Source: Gremmenia infestans (taxonomy: Eukaryota > Ascomycota > Leotiomycetes > Helotiales > Hamatocanthoscyphaceae). From it: a DNA stretch of 64,000 nt. Below are positions 1-11,042 of this stretch, piece after piece; position 1 is the first letter of the stretch, and each line of letters begins with the position of its first letter. Location: positions 310,001-374,000 of the forward strand of contig JAFEVB010000002.1 of assembly GCA_032629725.1 (NCBI GenBank), in the 5' to 3' direction. The notes below the pieces were generated by a model. It had not been told where the DNA came from. It searched no databases and saw nothing but the letters and a program-made list of their open reading frames with translations. Both the position numbers and the translations under genes were made by a program.

Positions 1-477
1 GATCACCAGCAGCCTCACTCTTAAGTTCACTACTGGGCGCTGACCGTACATTTCTTGCATTTCTGGGGATTTACACTAGGGTACAGCGCTAGTCATGTAC
101 GCACGGCTTTGTGGAGACTTGAGTGGAGATTACTTGGGGAAATGCGAGTACGGAGCACGATCCGTCTACTTATTTTACCGCTTCTGAAGATTATTACGGA
201 GGTAACTTTAAAATACCTACTTGTACTGACTGTACCCAGGTAACTAAACGATATAAGGATTTATATCCCAGCGACGGCGACTTCCTCCTATATGCAAATC
301 TTACAAATTTAATTCGCTGCTCACTCCAGTAACCCATCCCGATCCCGTGCACCCTAACCAGCGGGGGTGGAAAAGCAAATTGGCACGATCCTCTTTACGG
401 CGTACTGTAACTCTGATTATGAGTGCTTTCCCCGCGCGTCTTCTCTCGGGGAATATCCTACTGTATCTCGATGGTAC

Positions 478-502
478 GGTGTGGTGTGGTGTGGTGTGGT
501 GT
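478..502. repeat. (GGTGT)5 microsatellite
   Basis: Five perfect tandem copies of GGTGT are visible, in non-coding DNA. Confidence 0.95.
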
Positions 503-937
503 ACAAGAAAGCACGCCAGGAATCTTCCCCACATGGGTTCCTTCCGTGTCACAAGTCACGGTGAACCTCCCCCCCCCATACCGAGCATCCGGACGGAGTA
601 TTGCTACCTCCGGAGGACTAGCGCTTACCCCGCAGTCGCACAGGGAAGGAGAGGGGGTTACACGTGATGAGCCTTCAAAGGGGATTTACATCTAGTCGCA
701 CTACTGTACACTACCTATTCTTTTCTTTATTGACCGGGCCGGGGACATCGTACAGTTGTTTGACTAGGTATGTAGGTTTCCATACTTGATAATTGCATAC
801 CCATATACTCCAGGCAAAGTTTTGGCCTAATGGAGTGGATACCTAGTGTTACTTGTGTTTCCTCTTAGTATAAAGTAAGTATATATCTAAAGTATCCCAT
901 TAAACTTTACTTCCAGTATACTTCCTGTACTTCCTAT

Positions 938-1162
938 ACTAATCGTCCACATATCATAGTCATGTAGTAGCCGTCGTCACATTCGCTCCTAGTCTACGCA
1001 AGCAAAAAGTTAGCAAAATACCAGTAAAATATATATATATTAAAGAGCTATACTCCGAAGCTAGGCTTTAAATAAATCTGATTTATCTATTTTGCATCTA
1101 ACTTTTTGCTTGCGTAGACTAAAGGCGAATGCGACGACGGCTACTACGTGATCACGATTAGT
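938..1162. mobile_element. MITE-like inverted-repeat element, about 225 bp
   Basis: A left arm starting near 962 (TAGTAGCCGTCGTC...) returns as its reverse complement ending near 1149. The arms match over about 55 bp and share the core AGTCTACGCAAGCAAAAAG. They enclose an AT-rich centre of about 65 bp with no ORF. The outer word ACTAATCGT also recurs at both ends (938-946 and, inverted, 1154-1162), with about 11 extra bases in the left arm. The non-coding content and small size fit a miniature inverted-repeat transposable element. Several arm mismatches are C/T or G/A transitions. No clear target-site duplication was found, so the exact ends are uncertain. Confidence 0.75.
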
Positions 1163-1647
1163 TGATGATTATAATTCAAAATACCTACAGTATCTCTATA
1201 CGTCTAGATAAAAGATACCAGACCGGTCTACGGAGGCGTTTCCGGACTCAAAGCCTCTGAATCGGCTCCACATACATTATACTCGTACTCAAAGCGAGGT
1301 CCCGGATCCGCCATCCTGCCCTGCCTCCGACATGCAATACGCACCATTCGTTCGTATAAAGACTTATACGGAGATCGAATGCAAGATGAAAGAATAGCAA
1401 ATAGAGATTGATTGCATCACAAGCTAGATCCTTGATCTGAAATCTTGAGAGTGATTAAGCTTATCACAGTAGTTGGTACAGAGTATGTCCATCTCGCATT
1501 AAAACCAGACAGTCAGTCCTCGCTCGAGCTCCTTAGAACCATACTCCGTACATCACACACACATCACGAACCAAAGAGATACCTATCCAACTTCCCACCT
1601 CATGACTTACATTGTACTTATTTTTGCATAATACAGTAACTATCCAT

Positions 1648-2861
1648 CTATGCTGCCTTTTCCTCATATTGCAACCTCCCCCTCATAAGCCGATATTCCC
1701 TCTGCACCACCGGTTCATACTTGACCGGATTCCTCGCACTCGCACATTCCCTCATACACGCAATCACCGCATCGCTATCCGGACCCACGAAATACGGAAT
1801 CGAGTATCTCGCCCTCGTCATCCGCTCTGGACCCGTAAAGCGGTCGTTTGAATTCGCAGGCGGTAAAGTAACTCTATGTAAAGTCGATTTCAGGTAATCT
1901 GAGATAAGCGAGTATTAGATGTCATAGATGTAGATGTGGAGGATGTGATTGTAAGTTCGTTGTAAGGCTTGGCTGGCTTGGCTTACCGTTACTCCATCTC
2001 ATCATCAGATCCCCGATATTCACCACCATCGCATTCTTCACAGGTGCAACTCTGACAAACTCTCCCCGTACGTGCGGGTTCTCGACCTCCAAGCCCCCAC
2101 ACTCGTCTTGGAAGAGCAGCGTGATGGATCCCCAGTCCGAGTGCGCTTCCATTCGTGCACTTGAACCATTTTCCAATTCTGCGGCGGGGATCGGGGGATA
2201 GTGAAGTAGGCGCAGTTGATTGTTATGGCCAGAATGAAACTTCAATAAGAACTCGGGGTCTTCCAAGTCCAGTCCTCGTCCTATGGCAGCAAGAATCTCG
2301 CGAGACGCTCTTGAACATTCCCAATAAAACCTCGTAGTGAAGTCCCGGAATCCCGGGAGGATTTCTCCAGGTAGCCAGACATTAGGCTGCTCATCGTTCT
2401 CCTCGCTGCCGATTTCATAGCTTTCCTATCCACAGAATCAAAATCAAAACCAAAACATAAACCCCACCCTAGAAAATGTCACTCCCACCTACCTTACAAT
2501 CCGCAACAGCTCTCAAGCCTTTTCCAACCTCCGGATCCGAGCTAGTAACCTGCGAGACCTTCTCCAAGCCCGGGTAAGAATAGCCCCGATGAACAGCTGC
2601 ACCATGCGGGTGCGGCGCCAGCATTTTCTCCTCAGTCTGCAGGTCGAATAATCGCTTCGACCATCCGAAAGCCTCGTCTAGTAGTTCGGGACTCACACCA
2701 TGGTTGATGAGACTTACGAATCCGACATCGTGACAAGCGGCGACGAGGTCTTTGGCAACGGAGACTAGTTCTTCGGCACTGCTTGCTGAAGACCACCGCG
2801 AGAAATCGATCATGGGAATGCTGATCTCCGCTTCACCGTTGTCTTTTGAAATAGAGTTCAT
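1648..2861 (-). CDS. 2-oxoglutarate/Fe(II)-dependent oxygenase (IPNS-like)
   Basis: Three exons, 2861-2493, 2425-1987 and 1898-1648, give 352 residues, normal for the family. Both introns are GT-AG (67 and 88 bp). The N-terminal DIOX_N part contains PMIDF and GFVSLINHG. The C-terminal 2OG-FeII_Oxy domain carries the iron ligands H218 and D220 (AHSDWGS) and H277 (STLHRV), and the co-substrate RxS at about 300-302 (RARYSIPYF). It should therefore be catalytically intact. Members hydroxylate, desaturate or cyclise small molecules, as isopenicillin N synthase and flavanone/gibberellin oxygenases do. The substrate cannot be read from sequence. It ends beside a divergent-looking gene-free region and its upstream neighbour on the same strand is a flavin monooxygenase, so a shared catabolic role is possible but not shown. 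Confidence 0.9.
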
Positions 2862-3427
2862 TATTGTGACGACCTGTATCTGGGGTTTGCTTGATGGTAT
2901 GAGTTGGCTGGGCCTTTGAAATGTGGAATATGGGATGCCGTTCGAAAGTCACATATCTCGTCCCCCGATTGATTGGCGACGGTCAGCTTACCTCATCGGG
3001 ATTTGTCTCACCTAGTGCGACGACTAATGGATTGAACATTTTCATATCTTGATTGATCGTCAAGTTGGCCGATCTTCGTTCTTGGGAAGGGTCTATGTTC
3101 ACCTCCGGGGACCTGTCACTTGTGGAAAAGCATGACCTCCCAATTTGGCTTAGTTTGGGGGGGGGGAAATTTCCATCGCAACCATTGCTCTTTGTAGACT
3201 TGAGCTTCATAGAACCACCCTTTAAACACAATACTATTTCGTACAAAGCGTCATATGGTTCAATTATCAATTTGGTCCCCTGTATTATAAGGCCTTTCTA
3301 GTTCTTTAAAGTCAAGTTTTGCCGTAGGATAGGGTAAAAAGGGGGCTAGATATATCTCAAGCAAAAACGACATGTATAAAGGCCAATAGTAAATGATACA
3401 TGTAGATACCACTAACCCATTCATTCT
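2862..3427. promoter_or_regulatory. Intergenic: 2OG oxygenase upstream region
   Basis: 566 bp with no supportable gene. It is the 5' flank of the 2OG oxygenase and the 3' flank of the luciferase-like gene. A poly-G run lies near 3156-3165. No specific operator is recognised. Confidence 0.4.
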
Positions 3428-4902
3428 TCAAGAGAAAAACTGATTCTTAGGCCTCGGAAGCCCAAGATGTTCCCTTAACGTCGTCCCCTCATACTCACTC
3501 CGGAAAAGCCCCCGTCTCTGCAACTCAGGCACTAGCCGCTGCGTCACATCATCCAGTCCCTGCGGCAAGAACGGCAAACACACCGTAAACCCATCAGCAG
3601 CCTCCTCAGCCAGCCATATACCAAAATCATCCGCGATAGATTCCGGCGTGCCCACGAACGCGAGGCCCGAATACCCGCCGTACCGCTGTGCAAGCTGCTT
3701 GACAGTCAGGTTCTCCTCCTTGGCAAGCCGGATCACCCCCGCCTGGCTGGTCTTGCTCGCGTTCGTCTCGGGGATGTCGTCTGGCAGCGGGCCGTCGGGG
3801 TCGAATGCTGATGCGTCGGTGCCAAGCGCGATAGACAGCGAGGCAATGGCGCTGTCGTAGTGCACGCGGCTGTCGAGCACGAGGCGTTTGGCTTTCGCGT
3901 CCTCGACCGTGTTGCCGATAATAATAAGCGCAGCAGGTAGGATCTTAAGATGGTTGGGATCTCGACCTGCGGCAGTAACTCGTCCCTTGATATCTGCGTA
4001 CAGCTCCTTGGCGGCCTTCAGATCTTTCGGCGAGCAGAACACCACCTCCGCCGTTTCGGCTGCTAGCTGTCTTCCGGGCTCGGACTGACCTGCTTGCACG
4101 ATGACGGGCCAGCCTTGGACTGGGCGTGCTATATTGAGGGGCCCGCGCACTTTCAGCTCTTTGCCTTTGTGGTTCAGGACGTGCATCTTCTCCGGGTCCA
4201 GGTAGATGCCGCTCTCTACATCACGGGGGAATGCATCATCAGCGAAGCTGTCCCACAGACCGGTCACGACATCGTAGAATTCCCGAGCCCGTTTGTAGCG
4301 CTCGCTGTGTTCTACGTGCTCGTCTAGGCCGAAGTTCTTGGCGGATTCTGGGTTTCCAGTTGTGACGATATTCCAAGCCGCTCGGCCATTACTGAGATGA
4401 CTGAAGAACAACACGTCAGCTTAACTCAAGCATAAAAGTATGAAAGTATCTTGTGTTTCACGAAACATCCTTCACACATCCTTCAAAAAAATCATCTCAG
4501 AATCCCCCCATCCCTCAAAAACAACAAATAAACCAGCTCTCCTTACTCCAACGAAGCAAACCTCCTCGCAATATGATACGGCTCATCATAAGTAGTCGAC
4601 GCCGTCGCCGCCAACCCAATCTTCTCCGTGACCCCCGACAGCGCAGCCAACAGCGTAAACGGTTCAAACGAAGTAACCGTATGACTCCTCTTCAACGCCT
4701 CGACCGGCATGTTCAGCACCGCCAAGTGGTCCGCCATAAAAAATGCATCGAATTTCGCAGCTTCCAGTTTCTGGATAAAGGATTTCAGATGCGCCAGGTT
4801 GAAATTCGCATCGGGGTACGATCCGGGATAGCGCCATGCACCGGTGTGCAGGCTTACTGGCCGCATGAAGGCTGTGAGGTGTAATTTCTTGGGCGAGGAC
4901 AT
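3428..4902 (-). CDS. FMN-dependent monooxygenase, bacterial luciferase-like (NtaA/SnaA/DszA type)
   Basis: Two exons, 4902-4547 and 4400-3428, joined by a 146-bp GT-AG intron that splits the Asp of FASLD-HLSNGR, give 442 residues, the usual size for this family. The protein starts with KKLHLTAFMRP. It carries the family blocks FDAFFMADHLA, GLAATASTTYDEPYHIARRFASLD, SNGRAAWNIVTT and the late GTPESIADDFG. Family members use FMNH2 from a separate reductase plus O2 to oxidise sulfur- or nitrogen-containing small molecules (nitrilotriacetate, dibenzothiophene sulfone, pristinamycin). No reductase gene is seen nearby. The family is bacterial in origin but widespread in soil ascomycetes. The start is the only ATG giving the full barrel. 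Confidence 0.9.
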
Positions 4903-5734
4903 GTTTGTTTTTGCTCAAGTCAAAATCCAAGTCCAAATTTATGTAGTCAAATTATGTTATCTTACAGTCCTGTTTATCAAATTGACAGGATGTTTTATAG
5001 AAGTAAATACGGTAAAAGCTGAGCACAAAGGAATATTTATATATATATATGAATAAGTTATCGTGGTGGTTGCACCGAAGATCACCAATCCGTCCAGTGA
5101 ACATCGATGTTGCGATCGATCACGACATTGACGGAATGCGGGGCTGTCACTCACTGACAAATCCAAATCCAATCCCCCCGGAATATCTATCATGTGCAGC
5201 TGACTGATAGCCCTAGCGAGACTTGAAGAAGGTAGAAGGTAGAAGGATACTTCCTCCGAACCTACCCAAGGTACTTATGCAAACTTCATCCCCCGGTCTG
5301 GAATTAGAACGCTCAGTCTACAAATAGGGGAGATTGTCACGTGTTATATACATGCAGGCGGATATATATTTGGATCTCATTCATGTATGTACACAAATGG
5401 AACGCTGGGATTAATCAAAGGTGGATTTGGAATGTTATGAGGGAGGTAAGGTCTTGCTTGAGGGCATAATCGTGATTTTTGCTAGCTTAAGCCATCGAAA
5501 AGAATGTTGGGGATGAGAACAAGACAGGACAGGATGATAAGAAAAGAGGCCCAGTCCGAAACGAGAACGTAATATTATTCATTCCTCAATCCCCATGTTT
5601 CCCAGTCCAGTTTTTATTCCGCGCCTCCTATCCATCTACCCATAGCCATACCCTCCTGCCAATATATAAGCAGTACACACACCATCCTCCCTCCTATCTC
5701 ATACACCATCTATCATACAAACCCCATCCACCTT
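4903..5734. other. Intergenic, upstream of the flavin monooxygenase
   Basis: About 830 bp with no supportable gene. It contains AT-rich repeats (TATATATATA near 5038-5050) and, at the right end, the likely 3' UTR of the RCR-type gene. Confidence 0.5.
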
Positions 5735-6339
5735 TTACTTAACATACGCGCCCTGCGGCAACGTCACCCCACCCTGCTGCCCATAATACCCCGCATTACC
5801 GGCCTCATAGTTCCCACTATACAGCGGCGGCGCCGCCTCAGCAGGCCGGGCATACGCCGGCTGATCATTCTGATAGCCTCCCCCGACTGGTTGCTGCACG
5901 TTCGCCATCGGCGTGGTGGTGCTCTCGTACCTCTTGCGGTTACGGCGTTTGCGGCGCAGAGCACAGAGTCTAGTTTTGCGAGTGTTGATTAGCAAAGGCT
6001 GAGGCATTATTCGGGGACTGGTGTAAGGTAGGAGACTGGTGTAAGGGAGAAGAAGGGGAACATACGCAATTACAAGAAGGAAGCAAAATCCAATGAATAT
6101 CAATATACCGGCTAACACCCAACGGCCCCAACGAGACCATTTTGAGTTGCAGTTGTACGAGCCGCCGTATCTAGAAGTATCATGAAGAAGCAATTAGCTG
6201 CATATTGGAATGGGATTTTCTGCCAGGAAGGGATACCAACTTACCCGCCACCATATCCACTGTTGTAGTTGTTATTGTAACAGCTGTTGCGGGAAACGAG
6301 CACAGCGGCGCGGGAGAGGATCGAGTTGATGGGTGGCAT
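5735..6339 (-). CDS. RCR-type single-pass membrane protein (Congo red resistance/chitin deposition family)
   Basis: Three exons (6339-6245, 6170-6066, 5969-5735) with GT-AG introns give 144 residues. The N-terminus is short and Tyr/Gly/Asn-rich. One hydrophobic helix, about residues 44-66 (WVLAGILIFIGFCFLLVIA), is followed at once by a strongly basic stretch (RRKRRNRKR). The tail is Pro/Gly/Gln/Tyr-rich and contains a PPLY (PPxY) motif. This order of parts matches yeast Rcr1/Rcr2, membrane proteins that affect chitin deposition and permease trafficking and bind the Rsp5 WW domains through PY motifs. Role and Rsp5 link are inferred from the family. The start at 6339 is chosen because it is the ATG that splices in frame into the helix exon. 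Confidence 0.75.
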
Positions 6340-7530
6340 TTTGGAATGAGTTGATGCGAGTTGTCGCGAGCGATGAATTGTGCAAGATAGTTGTAGAAGG
6401 GATGTTCGGGTGAGATGTGGGAATCAAGGGTCTTGTTAAGTAAGGTAGGAGTAGGACTGGACCTGGTCTGGACTGGACTCGGCGATGACGCTAAGTCGTA
6501 CACTTACTTGCACCTGCTTTGTCGTACGCACCCTAAGATGATCGATTGGAAGGTACGTTGCCCGGCATGTCCAGTCCAGTGAAATACCAGTTCTGATAGA
6601 TGCATATTTGGAATATTGGATTGGAATCAATTCAATAATCACAATCTCACCCCCTATTCAAGCCAAGAAATACCCCCCGTACTTTACCGTTTGATGACAA
6701 TTTGATGCTGCAAGCATGGGTAATAAGCATAAGCATAGAGGCAGATGGTAACAAGGTATAGAATACCTTTATAGGTACTAAAGTACCTAGGTACCTAATC
6801 TATAAGGTACATAACATAAGCTACATCTTCATGACGTTGAACTTGAATTTGGAATCGCGGACTCTCGCTTCAGCTCCGATGTGACATCACCACCTCTCTG
6901 GTCACGTGATAAGCCATCTGCACGTCCCAACAACGTAACCTCTTTTACGTTGCACACAGAGGACTAATTTACGGAGTAAGGTGTTAATATATCCTATTTG
7001 TAGCGAAGTATATTCATTTCGTCTCAAATGTGGCAGAGAGAGGCACGTGCAATGCACCCTTTGCTTCTCCTCATTGGTCATAAGCGTTAGGACAAAGACC
7101 ATTCTTGGACAACAATCAATGGCTAACCACGTCAAGTGACGTAGAGATCCTTTTCTGTACTTGTAGTCTTGTACAAGTCAGTTCTATATGCATTCTATAA
7201 AACAATGTTGCAGTCAAAGGAAAGGAAAGGTAGATGAATTACAGGTCAACCTGCTCACCTTCTAGCTCGAATATTAGATGCACACTTCATCATAGTATTT
7301 GTTTTCACCTACCTCTTAAAAAAGAAAGATGGTGTGGCTTTCGGTAAGGTAGGTTCAAATAGTAGTTTCTGGCTCTATCATTTTCGAATGTGTTATCCTA
7401 TGTTTCAGCTAAGGAAATCGTTCTCGTCGCCTTTCTTTCAGCAGAGTATATATCAGTCAAGCCATACACCACATCCCAAACCCCCACAAAACATCCACAA
7501 GATGATATCTCACCACCCCTACCGCCATAA
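6340..7530. other. Intergenic region
   Basis: About 1.2 kb with no supportable gene. It includes a run of near-palindromic TACCTAGGTACCTA words near 6783-6800 and a TACGGAGTA word near 6970. These are common in gene-poor ascomycete DNA. It contains the upstream region of the RCR gene and the 3' flank of the catalase-like gene. Confidence 0.5.
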
Positions 7531-8536
7531 TCAAGCATCCCTCCGTTGCTTCCCGCTAATCAAATAAATCGCAGCTCGCATCTCCAGCAACGGATCATCC
7601 GACGGTTCAACTCCCTCAACCCTCGGGATCGGATCAAAGATAACCTGCTTCTGCTCCTTCGCGTTATCCGGCACAATTCCCTCAAGCGTAAACGAACCCA
7701 GCTCCACCACCTTCCGACTCTCAGGCCAATGCACAGTCGCGTCATCCGTCACATCGCCATCCTCAGCAATTTGTGCCAGGATCTTGAAGCCGATGGATCC
7801 TGTCGTCAGACGCGCACTTAGCTCTTCCTGCAGGTAATCGGCCGTTTTGGCTTTCACGGCTTCGACATCCAGGGTAGAGACGCCCGCGTCGGGAACTACA
7901 TGGTAGCGGATGAATTTCGCGGTGCCGTCGGCGGCTATGAGTTTAAACGCACTCACGCTCCAGTACTGCTCCGTGGCATAGCTGACAGGAGGGGGCTTGG
8001 GAGCTGTGACGAAAGCAAGAGCTGTCGGATTAGCACCGAGGAATTTCTCAATCGCAGATGGATGTTCGGCATCTGGCGGAGAAGCTGCGATCGCCTGCAG
8101 CATCTCCAGGAACTGGGCTCCGGTATGCGTTGGGAAGAAAGGCGTCGAGTGACCGATAACATCCGTATGTTTGTGTGGGCCTAGGATAAAGCGGATGGCG
8201 ATACCGCGGGGGTCGGCGTTGGAGTCATTGTCTGGGATATTAGGGATACCGGTGGAGTTGGAGAATCGAACCCAGACTGGTGTGCTGACATTGTTGAAAT
8301 GCGGTGCACTGGACAGCTTCTTCGCTTCCGCTGAGGGAGTGAAAGTCCCGCTTAGCGATTCGCCTTTGGCGTGTGCTGTTTGTTACGCCACTCTGTTAGT
8401 GGCTGGCTAATCTGTGCTTTGAATGACCGGATTTCTTACTTGCGCGGAACCCTGGGTGTTTTCCAAAAAGAGCCTGGAGCTGGGCTACCAAGTCTCCGGC
8501 TGTCTTCATGAGCACTTCATCAGATGGGAAAGGCAT
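7531..8536 (-). CDS. Catalase-core (SrpA-like) heme protein
   Basis: Two exons (8536-8440 and 8375-7531; 64-bp GT-AG intron) give 313 residues, the size of short catalase-like proteins and about 40% shorter than a typical clade-3 catalase. Catalase core signatures are visible: THAKGESLSGTF (distal His region), VWVRFSNSTGIP, DPRGIAIRF, and WSVSAFKLIAADG toward the proximal side. The flavodoxin-like C-terminal extension of large catalases is absent. The family binds heme and uses H2O2 or organic peroxides. Short members often act more as peroxidases than catalases, which is family knowledge and not shown here. It lies on the same strand as, and about 460 bp downstream of, a galactose oxidase that makes H2O2. 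Confidence 0.85.
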
Positions 8537-8995
8537 GGTGTTGGCTGGAAACTTGTCCTGCGAGGTTTTCGAAAATGTCTCAGTCGAGTGCTAGAGAAGA
8601 TAGACTGATATGGGTATCGACGCATTCTTATCTATATTTCAGTTGCAGCGTGGGATTGCATGGGATTTTTGGGTTCTGCTTCATGGAGTTGGAGGCTGAA
8701 TCTGTTTGATCCATTTGGTTATTCTTGCGATACGTCTCCTATGAGTGGTTGGGAGTTAGGCGAGAGGAGCTGATGAATAAGCACCCTTGCATGATTGACG
8801 AAGTAACAATTATGTGTGGAAGAGGCACTGTAGTGCCTACCTTGGAAAAAATAATGCCAATTAATAAGATATTACGTCTGATGGCACCCTCCTGCCCGAA
8901 TGAGTCTGCTCGGCGTCTGATTACTGAGCCTCCCCGCATAAAAGCGACACCAATGTCCAAACACGGAATCTACATGCGCTGGGTCAAGCAAGATC
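8537..8995. promoter_or_regulatory. Intergenic: catalase-like gene upstream region
   Basis: 459 bp between the galactose oxidase stop and the catalase-like start. No gene or recognisable binding site is seen. It must hold both the galactose oxidase 3' end and the catalase-like promoter. Confidence 0.4.
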
Positions 8996-11042
8996 TCATG
9001 AAATTGTAATCTTGATAGACTTTGCAAGACTAGGCACCCCAGCGCTATTGAGAGCAAACAGCATCCAATATCCAGGCAATGCCACGCCCGAGTCACTGGG
9101 AATTGTAAGCGTGTAAGTTGTTCCAGAAGTCGTCGTCGGAGTCAAGGTTATACGACGCTGATCAGTGTCTACAGTATGTGTTGCTGAGCCAAAACGAATG
9201 AGAGAAAAGCTGCTAATTGAGCTATCAGCAACGACGGTGACCTGCCCGCCAACGGCTAAAGTGGTCGAAGAAATTGAGGTAATAGCTGGCCTTGTTGCTG
9301 CTGTTCCGTCGGAATTGTAGAGGTACGCTGGGCTATAGATCTGCGCGTCTGCGTGATTGGCTTCACCTGTAGGGCAGTCGCCACAAAGGCCTCCACCCCC
9401 AGTGAATACGCGTCCGTCAAGCATGAGCAATGCTATACTGTGGTAATTCCGTGGAACTGTATGCGGTGGAAGGACAGTGAAAGTTTGAGTTGCCGGGTCC
9501 CACAATTCAGGTGTGAGGATGGAGGTAGCATCGGTGAATGGCACGGCGTGCACCTGGCCTCCTGTGATGAAAATCTTTCCATTCGGTAAGACAACCGCAT
9601 TGGCAAAGGCCCGCTGATAATTCATCGAAGTGAGCGTCTGAACAGTTGGAGTGGTATTTGGGGTACCAAGAGTTATGAGATGGACGTTGCTCGTGGCATC
9701 GACGTCTTGGTAATCGACCGCGCCGCCAGCTGTAAATATTTTACCATTGACAGCGTCATACATGACTGCATTTCCATTCATAGAATCTCCATCTGAACCA
9801 CGTAGTCCAGCTGAGGTTTGTGACCCGCTCCCAGAGGTTCCGTACCAATTCATCGCTTTGCTAGGTCCAGCTTGAAAGACAGATCCGCTTTTCCATCCAA
9901 AGAGCCACCCGTGGTTGTCCTGCCGGAATATTCCTGCTGAATCATTTGTGAGCATTGGGGCGACAGGGCATCCACTGAGGAGAGACCAGGCGTTTGAAGT
10001 TGCATTGTAGATCTCGCCATTCTTACCGCCATGGCCACCGCTCCAGGAACCACCGATGGTAAAGATTCGGGCATCCGACAAGGTTGTTGATGCTTGGTAG
10101 CCTCGTGAAATTTTCATAGTAGCGCCAATTATCCAGCTATCACTTGAGGGGTCATAAATGGATGTTTTGCTGGCATCATCACCGCCTGTCACAACAGCTC
10201 GCCCATTCGCATCGATAGACATCCCAGGACAGAACATGTCATGATCTGTATTAACCACATTTCGTTCAGTGACAAGGCCTGTGGCGGGATCGTATGTTGC
10301 AGTGTAGGTATTCCCTGATCCGCTAAACGCGTTGATTTTGTAAGAGGCAAACGTGACGATCTTCCCCGTGTCATGGATAACGACGGCTGCGGCAAAGACT
10401 ATCGGAAAGGCGATGACGGGTCCCCACTGCAGGTTATCATAATTAGCATTGCTTAATCAAGGAATAATTTGGAGTCCGGGACTATCCAGAGTCTTAAAAG
10501 GCCCGAAGGACCTCAAACCCTCCGGATGTTATCAAAACTAGGAAACCAAATTGCTCGGGAATTTTGCATACCTGGCCGTTGACCGTGGAAGTAGGGGCAA
10601 TATTAACGCCAAATTCGGCGGCGCTAGACCAGGATCCGCGAGCTCCGGCTTCAGTGTGTGCGGTAATGCGAACATATCGAGCTTGCCTATTCGCAAAGCC
10701 CGCCTGTTTCGGCGAATCATCGTCGATGAAACTGTCATTAGCTACCAGGGTCCAGGTGGAAGAGTCAAGGCTCAACTCAATGGTATACTGGCCAATGTTT
10801 CCGTTCTTGTTTCCATCTTGACGGGGAAGATAACTGAAGCCATTCAGCAACTGTGATTGCGTAAGATCAATGACTGCGGAATGAGGCAGTGCTGCTAAGG
10901 ATGGACTATATTCGGTATGCCAGAATGTACTGGTATTGTTGTCGACTGCATTTGCTCCTTCATGTCCAACTTGGAAACTGTCAACGGTAATTGACACACC
11001 AGAAACGAGACCAACGATTGTCATGAACACAAAGTACCACAT
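8996..11042 (-). CDS. Galactose oxidase (copper radical oxidase, AA5_2-like), secreted
   Basis: Two exons (11042-10572 and 10426-8996; 145-bp GT-AG intron) give 633 residues. The N-terminus (MWYFVFMTIVGLVSGVS) is a signal peptide. Residues about 20-150 form an F5/8 type C (CBM32-like) galactose-binding domain (FWHTEYSP, YVRITAHTEAG). The kelch-type propeller and the C-terminal Ig-like domain follow. Active-site residues match Dactylium/Fusarium galactose oxidase: Cys223 (MFCPG) and Tyr267 (SRGYQ) for the thioether cofactor, Trp about 285 (GGSWSGG), Tyr-His in RNYHSI, and His in GSATHTVDTDQRR. It should oxidise primary alcohols such as C6 of galactose to aldehydes with H2O2 release, outside the cell. 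Substrate range within AA5_2 (alcohol or raffinose oxidases) cannot be fixed by eye. The start is placed at the Met opening the signal peptide; upstream in-frame codons lack an ATG context. Confidence 0.93.

Larger units (their letters stand above)
1..1647. other. Gene-free left end
   Basis: I see no coding region that can be supported. The stretch holds a pentanucleotide microsatellite (478-502), a MITE-like inverted repeat (938-1162), AT-rich runs and many short GTAC/TACGGAG-type words. The right end is the 3' flank of the minus-strand 2OG oxygenase gene. Confidence 0.7.

Noticed and set aside
6780..6810. TACCTAGGTACCTA words as regulatory sites
   Set aside because: Similar words are scattered in ascomycete intergenic DNA and cannot be tied to a gene.
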